Part shown: positions 23,281-33,487 of the stretch, one piece after another
Layout of the letters: each line of letters begins with the position of its first letter
Numbering within the stretch: the first letter of the stretch is position 1
NCBI GenBank assembly: GCA_023374045.1
Contig: CM041780.1
Coordinates: 94,769,005-94,833,004, forward strand
Source of the DNA: Limonium bicolor
Lineage: Eukaryota > Streptophyta > Magnoliopsida > Caryophyllales > Plumbaginaceae
Reading direction: 5' to 3'
DNA length: 64,000 bases
Position numbers and translations under genes: made by a program
Notes under the pieces: generated by a model
What the model saw: the letters and a program-made list of their open reading frames with translations, nothing else
Database searches by the model: none
What the model was told of the DNA's origin: nothing

Positions 23281-24452
23281 ACCTTTTGGTATTTCCTTGT
23301 TTCATTTAGTTAATAATTTATAACTTTTCACATTTCCAAATTTATTTAAAAAGAAGACTTTTAACCTTCCATATTTCCTAACCATTGGGTTTTTTGTAAT
23401 TTATTTAACTAGTTTAATTTGAATCCATTAATTAATTTGATTGGTATTCCCTAGCTCTGTTAGTTTTCCTGTGGCTTCCTATAAATTGAAGTCACCCAGT
23501 TCTTTTATCAGTACACTACCACCCTCACTTTGCTATCTCTCCCGAATATCTTTACAAAATTCTACATCTCTCTCACTTTTCTCTCTCTCTCTCTCTCTCT
23601 CGGTACTCTATTCCTCCCACAGAAAAAAAACCCTCACTCCTGCTACCCTCTGTTGCGTCTTCTCTCAACTAGTAGAGTAAAGGTAAATTTTGTCTCTCCT
23701 AGTTTTCTTTCTCTCTTTTTTCTGTTGTACAAAAAAAAAAACCTCACTCACGCAAACCAAAATGAATAAAAAACCACGGCTTACCTCACAAACTAAAGTA
23801 CAAAAAAATGGAAATTCTCCCTCTTTTGTCTACCTAGCAAACCGATTTTTATGTTCAACTTTACACTATTTGACACATTGTTAATTTTAATACTCGTTTT
23901 AGTTGTATTTAATTTATAACGACATTCCGTATATTGTTTATATTTTAAGTAGTTATTATGAATAATTTATCTAAAATTGAATTTAGATTGTCCGGGTATC
24001 TGACAAATACCCGATATTTTATTTAGGCTCCGAATTGGGAGCGAGGAACAGTAATTGAGGCTGTATTTGGTTGTGCGGTTTGCTTCTAGATTCCAAGTAA
24101 GTTACTACGTTCACTGCCTTTGTATTAACTGCGTAAAATAAATATTTTGTGGTGATTATGATTGTTATCTGTGAGTGACTATTATTTTTGGGAGTGAATT
24201 GGTTATGATAATGATTACTAGAAATATTTAAGTGTGCGGTTTATTATTTGGTGAATAAATGGAGATTATTTTTAGAGGACAGATTGATGAGAAAATGTTA
24301 ATGATATGATTATGTGAGATTACAATTATTTTAGTCACGATTGTTGAGGCATGATTGAATTTTGGTGGTATATGTGGAAATTAAAGAGATTATAAAGTGA
24401 ATAATATCAATGAATAAATGAATTATAAGGAAGATTATACCATGGTACATGT

Positions 24453-24545
24453 GGGCCGTATTAGGACACATGGATAAGATGATATATGCGGGCCGCACTA
24501 GGACACATAAGTTTGAGATACTGTGGGCCGCACTAGGACACAGTT
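24453..24545 (+). repeat. Short tandem repeat GGGCCG...AGGACACA (3 units)
   Basis: Three copies of GGGCCGCACTAGGACACA (the first with changes) are spaced about 40 bp apart inside the solo LTR. Confidence 0.65.
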
Positions 24546-24984
24546 AGCCCTAGATCTACTCCGTAGTCTTTTGAACTATTGGGGGGTGTGCACACTTAAG
24601 GATTTAGTGGCGAGGTTGGATTCCCGGCTGCGTGTTGGGGTCCGGGTTACAACTGCGTGTTGTACCCAAATGTGAGAGATGTTGTTTTGTCCTGGCTGCG
24701 CGTTGGAATAAGGAAGATAATTTAATTAATCTGGATATCCATTCTTGAGTTATTGAGGAAGCAAATGTGAAATATTATACAAAGTTTGCTTTATGCTTAT
24801 GTGATGATTTATATGTTGGTGCAGTGCAATATTGTAAAATTATTTTCAAAGAGAAAATGATTTTTACGTAGTGAAGTGGTAGCTTACTCAGTTTTTCTGA
24901 CTTTATCTTGGCTCTTTGTTTGTTTGTTTGTTTGTTTGGATTTCTGCCATAGGTCCTCATAGAGTTTAAGGGATGGGACGGCGA

Positions 24985-25697
24985 CAGGGCCGTCTCAATA
25001 AATTTGGGGGCCCTGTGCTGGTCTAAATATATGGATTATCTTACATATAAAAAATTATAAAAAAATTATATATTAATTTAAATAATAATCGGTTCTTATA
25101 ATTAATATAAATTATCTACTAAAAAATTATTTTTTAGATACTACATTTTAAATTATTATATCTAAAATAATAAATATTTTATTAAGTGATACAATTTTTT
25201 AAAATAAAATTATTTATTCATTTTTATACATGATTTAAGACAAAACATTGGATGAATAACATTTTTAAGATTTATTTACCAATACCATATTCTAATGGTA
25301 ATATTTCATCTTACAAAAAATATTGTACAAAATTATAATATTTAATTTTATGTACATATTGTAATATTTATGTCAGATTTTTACTATTAATTACTTTATT
25401 GTTTTATACTCCCTCTCATTCAAATATCTGTTGTTTTAGAGAAGAGTCTAGACACATTTAGGTTTTGATTCATTTCTAAAACGACAGATATTATGAATAG
25501 GAGGGAATATGTTTATACGTAATATAGTTCATTAATAAAATACCATATATTTTCTTTTATAATTTATTACTTATAATTTTATATAGTTATTAATTAATAA
25601 TTATTACTAAAAATAACAAGACCCTTACAAAATGGGGCCCCGATAAGTGGGGGCCCTGTGCCGTGGCTCCACTTGCACACCCTATTAGCCGGCCCTG
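24985..25697. mobile_element. Non-autonomous hAT element (713 bp) with 8-bp target duplication
   Basis: The ends are CAGGGCCGTCT and, on the opposite strand, CAGGGCCGGCT. GACGGCGA occurs on both sides (24977-24984 and 25698-25705), a perfect 8-bp duplication as expected for hAT elements. The interior is AT-rich and has no transposase. GGGGGCCCTGTGC near both ends extends the subterminal similarity. Confidence 0.93.
25409..25507. mobile_element. Stowaway-type MITE (99 bp) inside the hAT element
   Basis: CTCCCTCTCATTC at the left and the near reverse complement GAATAGGAGGGAA at the right, both flanked by TA. This is the classic signature of Tc1/mariner-derived Stowaway MITEs. The inverted similarity covers most of the element. 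Confidence 0.9.
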
Positions 25698-25975
25698 GAC
25701 GGCGACATCGCTAGACTGAGTACTTATGAATAATTTTGAGATAATTTTGGTCTAAACTTTGAGACTCTTTTGTTACAGACTATTATAACTTTATCGGATT
25801 TCTTTTCATCAATAATGATGGGTTAGATTATCGAATATAGTTAAAGCCTTAGCACTTGTTAGCTGCGAGTGTGGATAATACTCCGGATTTAGGATTTATT
25901 TTTGCTGCGTATTAATATCCAACCTATATTGTTAAAATTGACCGAATAAAACGTTAGAAAATCTGGGGTGTTACA

Positions 25976-27971
25976 GTTGCACAAAGACCATGGTCCGGGA
26001 CTTGGGGTCGGTACAAAGACCCGGACCAATGCCAATTTTCACCCGAGAGTTCATTTAAGTGTTGGTCCGGGACCTAAGATAAGGACCAAGTCCCGGACCA
26101 CTCTAAAAATGCTATTTAAGGTTGGAAAATGATATGTAATGATGGGGATTGATAGGTAATGATGTTATAAGGTTGTTTAGGACATGTTAGGTGAGTTTTA
26201 AAGACAATTAAGTGGATGGAAAGTTGTAGTAAAATGTGAAAGTAAAAAAAATTAAAAATGGGAAGTTATTTAACTAGTTAAAGGGGTTAACTATGAGCGT
26301 TAGACGTTAAACAATCATATTACCCCGATGTTAATGAAAGTAATTGTAATGTCACAAGTTGTTCCAGAATTATTCGAGGAACATAGAAGGACACAATAGA
26401 GTGGACCTTGGTGACAGGTATGGTTTTCTTGCAACCTGTGTTCTATCGGATTACACCGGCTTGTATGCCAACTTGTTTTTCTGTGTGTTTACCACCTTGC
26501 AAGAATAAGCATGAAATGAGTTTATAGTAATTCATTTATGTGGCGTGTTTAGTTCCGATACCGTTTAACCTCGAAAGTGTTAAACCATAGCTAACCAAAT
26601 CTAGGATCACATAAGAGATCGGTATTCAGATTTAACGACCCAAACCATGGGAACGTTCTAACCACGGCTATGCGTGAGTTAGTTGTATGTTGTTTGTGCG
26701 TGTAAGTATGTTTACCTCCCTTGCGTGTTTAACCCAGTTGTAACACCATATGGTGTGTGGATGTGATAGGTTCCATAATGGAGCTCTTAACTATATATAT
26801 TATGGGGGGTGAGGAATCCGCTCATTCCGGTCGCGCGTGTTGTTTGGGGGTTGATGTCTGCAGTTGCTCTAACTCCCTCTCTGTTATGTTATGGTTGTTT
26901 TCCTTCTTAGATTACTACCACCCGCAAGCCTAACCAAGGCTTACCTACCTGACTATTATTCGGGACTAGGGGGACTTTGTATAATGTGAACGGTTCTATA
27001 TTAAGGCCGAAATATGTAAGTAAGTAAATGTGTATGGTGTGTTCGGGACTATGTCATGCCTGACACATCTTAAGTAAGTATAAGTTCTCTAAGAAGAACA
27101 GTGAAGTGTTGTGTAACGAGCTTAACATGGGGATAGAAAGATTCTCTAGGCTCCAAAGAGATAACTAACTCTCATCTTGGGGTACGAGCCCTCACGTGAC
27201 TCTCCCCGAGTTATGTTGTATGTATGTTGAGGTATGATATGTGCTGTTATGTTGAGTATGTTGGTCATGGGTATCAACCCCAGGTTATCATAAGAGGAAT
27301 TTAAGTATAACCCGACTAAACGGGTAAATGTCGTCTAGTGAGGGGTTAGCTCCATTACGGTAGAAACCCTCAAGAGTTAAAAAGCACAATAATGTGATCT
27401 AACCAGTGTTGATGTGTGGATTGAGTTGTTTGGTTCCTATTGATTGGATGTGTGCTATGTGTTTACAGTTCTCCATGCATGATTTAAATATAATCAACCG
27501 CATGCTTAGATGACAATTAGTTGTGCGTGACCCGGTAGTATGCAGGCTGCACGATTACCATACTAGCAAAGGTGCTGAGCCCCCTGGGGGCCACCCTTTC
27601 TTTCATTTTCAGGTACAAGGAGCTGGAAGCCGTTCGAGAGTAGGACGGGGTAGTTGTTTGCGCATGGGTAGTTCATTTAATTACTTATGGATTGTAGGTG
27701 TAGTAAGACCGAAATTGTTGTCGGCGTTAGTTTGTAAATACTCAGTACAATTGGAATGTAAATGTGTAATGATTGTTGGAAATGGAAAGAGATTGTAATG
27801 TATAGTTGCTCGGGAATCTGGTCCATCAGACCGATACAATGTATATGTATTAGCCTTGTTAGCCACGCGGGTGGTTAACGGCGTGTAACACCAATGAGTT
27901 AAGTAATGTGATGAGTTATGTTTTCCGCTGCAAATGGTTGTCAAGTGTATGGTTGTAGTTGGGGTGTTACA
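25976..27971 (+). mobile_element. Family X 5' LTR, second segment (plus copy)
   Basis: It resumes the LTR split at 22449 and ends GGGGTGTTACA at 27971, five bases before the primer-binding site. It includes two hairpins (25992-26099) and the GCTGAGCCCCCTGGGGG block at 27575, which has inverted counterparts at 7660, 31272 and 58975. The frame at 27523-27798 is not conserved in the sister copies. Confidence 0.75.
25992..26099 (+). repeat. CCG-rich hairpins two and three of the interrupted array
   Basis: Units at 25992-26027 and 26064-26099, both 36 bp, GGTCCGGGAC to (G)(A/T)CCCGGACC. They are 72 bp apart. Without the inserted solo LTR and one GTTGC copy, the distance from the first hairpin at 22388 is 73 bp. 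Confidence 0.88.
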
Positions 27972-27976
27972 AAAAG

Positions 27977-28004
27977 TGGTATTAGAGCGAAGTATCGCTC
28001 TGAT
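27977..28004 (+). promoter_or_regulatory. Primer-binding site of the plus-strand X element, with hairpin
   Basis: TGGTATTAGAGCG follows the LTR end after AAAAG and resembles the Met-tRNA-primed TGGTATCAGAGC with one change. AGAGCGA and TCGCTCT around AGTA form the stem seen in the minus copy at 7218-7241. Confidence 0.75.
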
Positions 28005-30652
28005 GACTGGAAATACCGAGCTTAGAAAGTACCAAGTTAGGATTATAGTGCTTTGGGTTAACGGTTGAGTGATAGCTTGAGAGATACGCTAGTTAGGAAT
28101 TGCCAGTGAGTACTGGAAACCTACAACATCCTTCCCGCCCTCCACAATCCCTATTTTATAACCTGTGAAAGAACGCCAGAGAGATGGAAGTCCTCTCTTA
28201 CTCGGGAATACCCGATCTGGCTGTTAATAAGTACCTCTGTAAGTATGTAGAACCTGTCATACAGTAGATTCCAAAAACTAGGAATCCTGGAGACGGTTTC
28301 CATGTGAACAACATTAACCGCATTTAATAGTGGAAAAATGAAGAATCCTATGCATAGGAGAATGGAATTTCTGGCAACCTGGGACGACATGCCGAGCAGT
28401 CGAGAACAACCAGCTTGCAACGCACCAACCGTGCAACAGGCAAGAAGTGAAGTAATGGAAACCAAGACGCCTGTCTACGAGACCACGATTATTGAATAAT
28501 GTCGCCAACGGTATACCAACTGACTAAGGAACTACAACGTAGTACCCAACAAGAGACAAGTCTCAGTAACCACGACAAACGCATGGAATGGGCTACGAAG
28601 AAGATACAATACTAAGTAAAAGGGGTCTCCAAGAATGGGAAACACCCTAGTTAATGATTATCATGTGAAGACCAATGAGAAGTTGTGCAGAATATTAGTT
28701 ACCAAAATAGAGTATCAAAGTAAGAGCCAATAAGGCCACTGAATATGGTGCAGATAAAAACAATACGCAACCGGTAATGTTCAGCTGATTGCCAGTTAAC
28801 ATGGCGCACTTGCCATGGCAAGTGCTGCTATAACAGGGTTGTTCGGGAAAAATTTTAACAACTACAACGTACTTAGTAAAGTACCACGAAGTTAAGTGAG
28901 ATCATCATAACTGTAGAAGGGCTTAACAGCCTAACCTTTGTAACTGGGAATACACCAGTCAGCAAGAAGCTAGACTTGGTTAAGGCAAGAGACGTTGTAA
29001 AAACACGAGAATGTTTTTTTTTTTCAAACTCATTCTTCAAAACCAAATTTTCTTTCAAACCAATACTTATTTCTATCCTTTTTTAAACCAAAACCAGAGG
29101 ACCTACACCGGCCTCAGCGCCACACGATAGGTAAGTTACACCCAGTTCACTTTTGAACAACCGGACGAAAATCGGATAACCCAAGGGTAGCAACCCGAGG
29201 GAATGGATGGAGTCATAATAATACAACAATGGATAGAATTTCCCTGATTAAGTTCGGAAAGCACTGAATGCATGTATCATAAGACAATATAAGGGAGTTG
29301 ACAACAGAATACTTCACTAGGCGTTGTGACGGACACTACGATGTACAAAAATGAAATGTGGGACGACCGCACTCTGATAGAAGCTTGTGGGCCTGACGAC
29401 ATACTTTGGGTTAGTAGGGTGGGTAAGTAGCAATGTATCAATAGGGTACCCCACATATGTATATGAGTAGAGTCAGGAACACGGGAAGTAGTCGACTCCA
29501 TACTACGGGTCAGCAGTAAAAGTTAAACAAGAGCAACGAGTTACCAAGAGTGGTTGAAGTAAGGAACCCAGTTAAGTTACGAGACTAATAGAATTAGTGA
29601 ATCATTTCAAGGAAATGTCATGAGTCAGGAAGGCGAAGTGCACTGACTATTATGTAAAGACATCGCATATGTCTTAAGAATCCTCGGGATAAACTTGATA
29701 GCTGGAATGGTGACCCAGCCTATACATGGCAAGGCAGATGCTTAATATGACATGTTAATGTGCAATGAACGGGATGAAAACTCCGGAATGATCACCAAGA
29801 CCAGGGAATATCGATCTTCACAGAAGAGGATAGTAAACCCAGCTAAGAACGCAAAATGGCGTAGTTAACTAAGACCACCAATAAGTGCATGCCAGATGAA
29901 TGGCATAACTTAGCAACACCAGGAGCAATCCTTGAGGGGTGTTTGGTCAACACAAATTGTTGGACGAAATAACGTGACAGAAACGCAAGGTGGAAAACTA
30001 ACACCCAGTTTCAAAATAGTCGCCAGGAGGCAATATGACATTCTTAAAGGACATACCATGAGAGGAGGTGATATAACGACCTTGTCATGGAGCCCAATAT
30101 AACCTCCAAAACCATGTGATGGCATATGAAGAAGTAAAGGTGTGTGAACAGTTACAATGAGCAGAGCTCGAGGCAGTAAGGCTTAAAGCCACAAACAAAT
30201 GTGTTATGTAAATTTAATCGACTGCAAAAGTTTATGTATACAAGTGATAAGAGCGGAGAACGAACCACTGCTTAAGGATGGGGATACCTCTCGATGTGAG
30301 ACCGCAGGGCGGTAGTATGTGAACCATGTTCAAGAAATATGTTAAGGATTGGACCATGTTGTATGCAGGAGAACAGTTAGTTAGTACCATGTGTTATAAA
30401 GTGAAGCACGAGTGCAGAACGTGAAGGGAGCATAAAGACTCTAAAAAATAGTGTATTCAGTAGTCATCCAAATGAATGACGAACCATAACACGAAGAATG
30501 ATGAAGTACATGTGCGGAGCTAAGCAGATACCAGTGGATATCATGTAAGTTAGTGTTGTACAATGAGTAAGAAACATGGGTGCGCAGCGAGCGACCAATA
30601 CATGTGAATAAATCACACAATAATATGGAGTTGATGAAATAAAGATGGTAGA
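28005..30652 (+). mobile_element. Internal, non-coding region of the X element (plus copy)
   Basis: It is the inverted homologue of about 4190-7217. Only short frames exist, and they do not agree between copies. A possible trace of a gag start (a short MPSSREQPACNAP frame at about 28389) is too weak to call. The region runs into the assembly gap. Confidence 0.65.
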
Positions 30653-31152
30653 NNNNNNNNNNNNNNNNNNNNNNNNNNNNNNNNNNNNNNNNNNNNNNNN
30701 NNNNNNNNNNNNNNNNNNNNNNNNNNNNNNNNNNNNNNNNNNNNNNNNNNNNNNNNNNNNNNNNNNNNNNNNNNNNNNNNNNNNNNNNNNNNNNNNNNNN
30801 NNNNNNNNNNNNNNNNNNNNNNNNNNNNNNNNNNNNNNNNNNNNNNNNNNNNNNNNNNNNNNNNNNNNNNNNNNNNNNNNNNNNNNNNNNNNNNNNNNNN
30901 NNNNNNNNNNNNNNNNNNNNNNNNNNNNNNNNNNNNNNNNNNNNNNNNNNNNNNNNNNNNNNNNNNNNNNNNNNNNNNNNNNNNNNNNNNNNNNNNNNNN
31001 NNNNNNNNNNNNNNNNNNNNNNNNNNNNNNNNNNNNNNNNNNNNNNNNNNNNNNNNNNNNNNNNNNNNNNNNNNNNNNNNNNNNNNNNNNNNNNNNNNNN
31101 NNNNNNNNNNNNNNNNNNNNNNNNNNNNNNNNNNNNNNNNNNNNNNNNNNNN
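30653..31152. other. Assembly gap of exactly 500 N
   Basis: The run of N is 500 long, a typical placeholder size, so the real distance is unknown. To its left is the plus-strand X interior and to its right an X LTR in minus orientation. All frames crossing it are artefacts. Confidence 0.99.
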
Positions 31153-31550
31153 GCTACAAGCCTTCCACAATTGACTACTTTCTGCATTTCCTTCCTAGCT
31201 GTCAAACATAGCTGCTGATCTCTTACTGTGATCATGTCCGCTTCGTGTACCTGCACACTAAAAACGTTGCCCCTAGGGGCTCAGCTTTCGCTGCATATGA
31301 CTTCCGCATACCCCGCGTACTAGCGAGGGTACGCTGACCACTTGGTCGAATACATGCAATTCATTTTACAACACAAACATACATACATGCTTTTACTCAA
31401 GATACTACAATACTACACAAGGATGCATACATACAGTTCAATACATACTGGAAGACAATACCGATCAACCAATACTTACTTACCTTCTTCCGAAATACAC
31501 ATACACGATACATACACGATACATACATAATACATACTCAATACACAATA
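31153..31550 (-). mobile_element. Family X LTR, minus strand, segment left of the CACTA element
   Basis: It is homologous to 7560-7830, including the CCCCTAGGGGCTCAGC block at 31270. By comparison its outer end (TGTAACACCCC) should lie some 400 bp upstream of that block, inside the gap. ACATAC-type microsatellite fills 31375-31550. The LTR resumes at 40907. Confidence 0.7.
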
Positions 31551-31587
31551 CACTAGTACAAAAATGGTCTTTTTCTGCGCCCCTATT

Positions 31588-31875
31588 TCCGCGGTTGTTA
31601 AACAACCGCAGAAATAGAGATCCTATTTCGGCGGTTCTTATGTCAAAACCGCCGAAATAGGTCGTTTTCTATTTTTTTTTTAAATAAAACAGACCTATTT
31701 CGGCGGTTCTTATGTAAGAACCGCCGAAATAGGTCTGTTTTATTTTTTAAAAAAATAGAAAACGACCTATTTCGGCGGTTTTGACATAAGAACCGCCGAA
31801 ATAGGGTATCTTTTAAAAAAAAAATGTCGACGATCTATTTCGGCGGTTCTTAGGTTAGAACCGCCGAAATAGGTT
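31588..31875 (+). repeat. Left subterminal hairpin array of the CACTA element
   Basis: One CTATTTCCGCGGTTG hairpin (31588) is followed by four CTATTTCGGCGGTTC / GAACCGCCGAAATAG-type hairpins starting at 31623, 31695, 31767 and 31835 (spacing 72, 72, 68 bp), with T- or A-rich linkers. In CACTA elements such repeats are where the element's DNA-binding protein assembles. Confidence 0.9.
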
Positions 31876-33487
31876 CTTTATTAACAACCCCTACCCTAAT
31901 TCTCTCATTCACCCCGACGCTTCAATCTTCTCGACTCCCGCTGCTGCTCCTCCGACCGAAGAACGACTCAGATCGCCTCCCCTCCTTCCGCCGCCGCCTG
32001 TCCCGCCGCCTGTGTCGCCAGCCGCGTCGCGCGTCACCTCCGGTCGTCGGTGCCGGCGAAGTCAAACAGAAGAGAGGAGCAGCAGGCGAAATCGAGGGAG
32101 TTCGAAGGTATTTCAATTTTGAGTTTTATTTATGGATTTATTGTGATTGTTGAAATTGTGGTTGAATGTGAATGTGGATGATTGAATTAGTGAAGTTTAT
32201 GAAATTTGTGTATATAAGTAGTTGTAGAAGTGAAGTTATATGTGCACACAAGGTGCTCGACAAAATGTTTGAGTGAATAATTGTGGTTTTTTTGCTCATT
32301 TTGTGTGGTTGTGCCTTTGTTTTTGATTTTTAATTTTCATTACTTTTCTTTTATTCTTGTTTTATTTCTACTTTGTGTAACTATACATCAAATTTGATTA
32401 GTGAGGATTAAGCTTGCTTTCGTTTTAGACTTTTAGTATTTGTTCGGATTGTTTTGCTTTTCGTTTTTGATTTTGCGTTTTGCTTTTCGTTTTTAATTGC
32501 TTGAATATGAGGAATTTACATTGCTTTGAGTATTAGTGGTGTTATTGTATAATGATGAAGAGATTGAGTTGTTTTAGTGTTAATAAAATGATGATTAAAG
32601 GACTTGGAATCCAAGGGGAAATAGATGAGTTTGTGCAGAATTTAATGTGTGTTAGTGATTAAGATTGTTGTGGATATTAGAAATGAGTTGGTGAGCTGAA
32701 ATTGTGTGTGGGCAATGCTAAAATTATAGGGGAAACTCTGTCAAAATTGTCCTAGAAATTAGATGACTTAAGGTTTACATAATTCTTTTTTTTTAGGTTT
32801 CAAATTTAATTATGTAGGTTAATAGTATGTAGTTCGTTTATCTTTTCTCTTAATTCAATTAGGATATGTTTACATGCTAAGTTTTATTTTTACTTTGTTT
32901 AATTATACGTCAAATTTGATTAGTTAGGATTACGCTTGCTTTCGTTTAGACTTTTAGTATTTATTCTGTTTTATGCTTTTTGTTTTTGATTTTGCGGTTT
33001 GCTTTGTTTATTTTATTTATTTTGTCATTACTTGAATTGGTTTAGTATTAAGTTACAAAATTCTTTTTTTAGCTTTCAAATTTAATTCTGTAGGTTTAAT
33101 AGTATGTACTTCATTTATCTTTCTCTTAGTTCAATTAGGATATATTTACTTGATAAGTTTTAATAATTTGTTTCAATTTTATTTGCGTTTTTTTTTCTCG
33201 AGTGGATTAATTAATTTTATAGTTTTATTTGTGTTTTATTTTTGTTTATTTACTCATTTTGTGTGGTTACGCCTTTGTAGGGGGGAATCACCGTTGCTGT
33301 TTCCTTCTCTGTGTACAAGTAAGCTACTAAACTTTGCTTTTTGTTTGATCATTGAGATTATGTATTCAGATAATATAGGTGCTAGTATATAATTTAGGTT
33401 GAAACCTTAGAGTTAGAGTAGCTAGCTTATTTAATATGCATACAGTCACGCTTCATTAACCGTACCGTTTTGTATTTCAAATAAAGT

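Larger units (their letters stand above)
22450..25975 (+). mobile_element. Solo LTR (TGAAATACCCC...GGGGTGTTACA) with GTTGC target duplication
   Basis: GTTGC at 22445-22449 and 25976-25980 is a perfect 5-bp duplication. The termini match those of family X in style but the body differs, so it is a related family. It is 3526 bp long, of which 721 bp are the later hAT insertion and its duplication. Inside are AT-rich tandem blocks (22450-23280), a TATAAA-type box near 23479, a CT microsatellite (23570-23600), and three GGGCCG...AGGACACA repeats (24453-24545). The frames at 23441-23884 are low-complexity leader sequence. There is no internal coding region. Confidence 0.85.

Noticed and set aside
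23441..23884. Possible small secreted peptides
   Set aside because: The sequence is a CT- and A-rich LTR leader just after a TATA-like box; no family resemblance.
27523..27798. 91-residue frame at the end of the plus X LTR
   Set aside because: The same region in the minus X LTR and at 31153 and 58596 has no matching frame.
30441..31256. Long open frames across 30441-31256 on both strands
   Set aside because: They consist of the 500-N gap read as unknown residues.
31910..32110. Arg-rich frame at 31922-32116 (minus) as a captured gene fragment
   Set aside because: More simply explained as the GC-rich leader exon of the CACTA transposase gene, ending at GAAG|GTATTT near 32107; no domain recognised.
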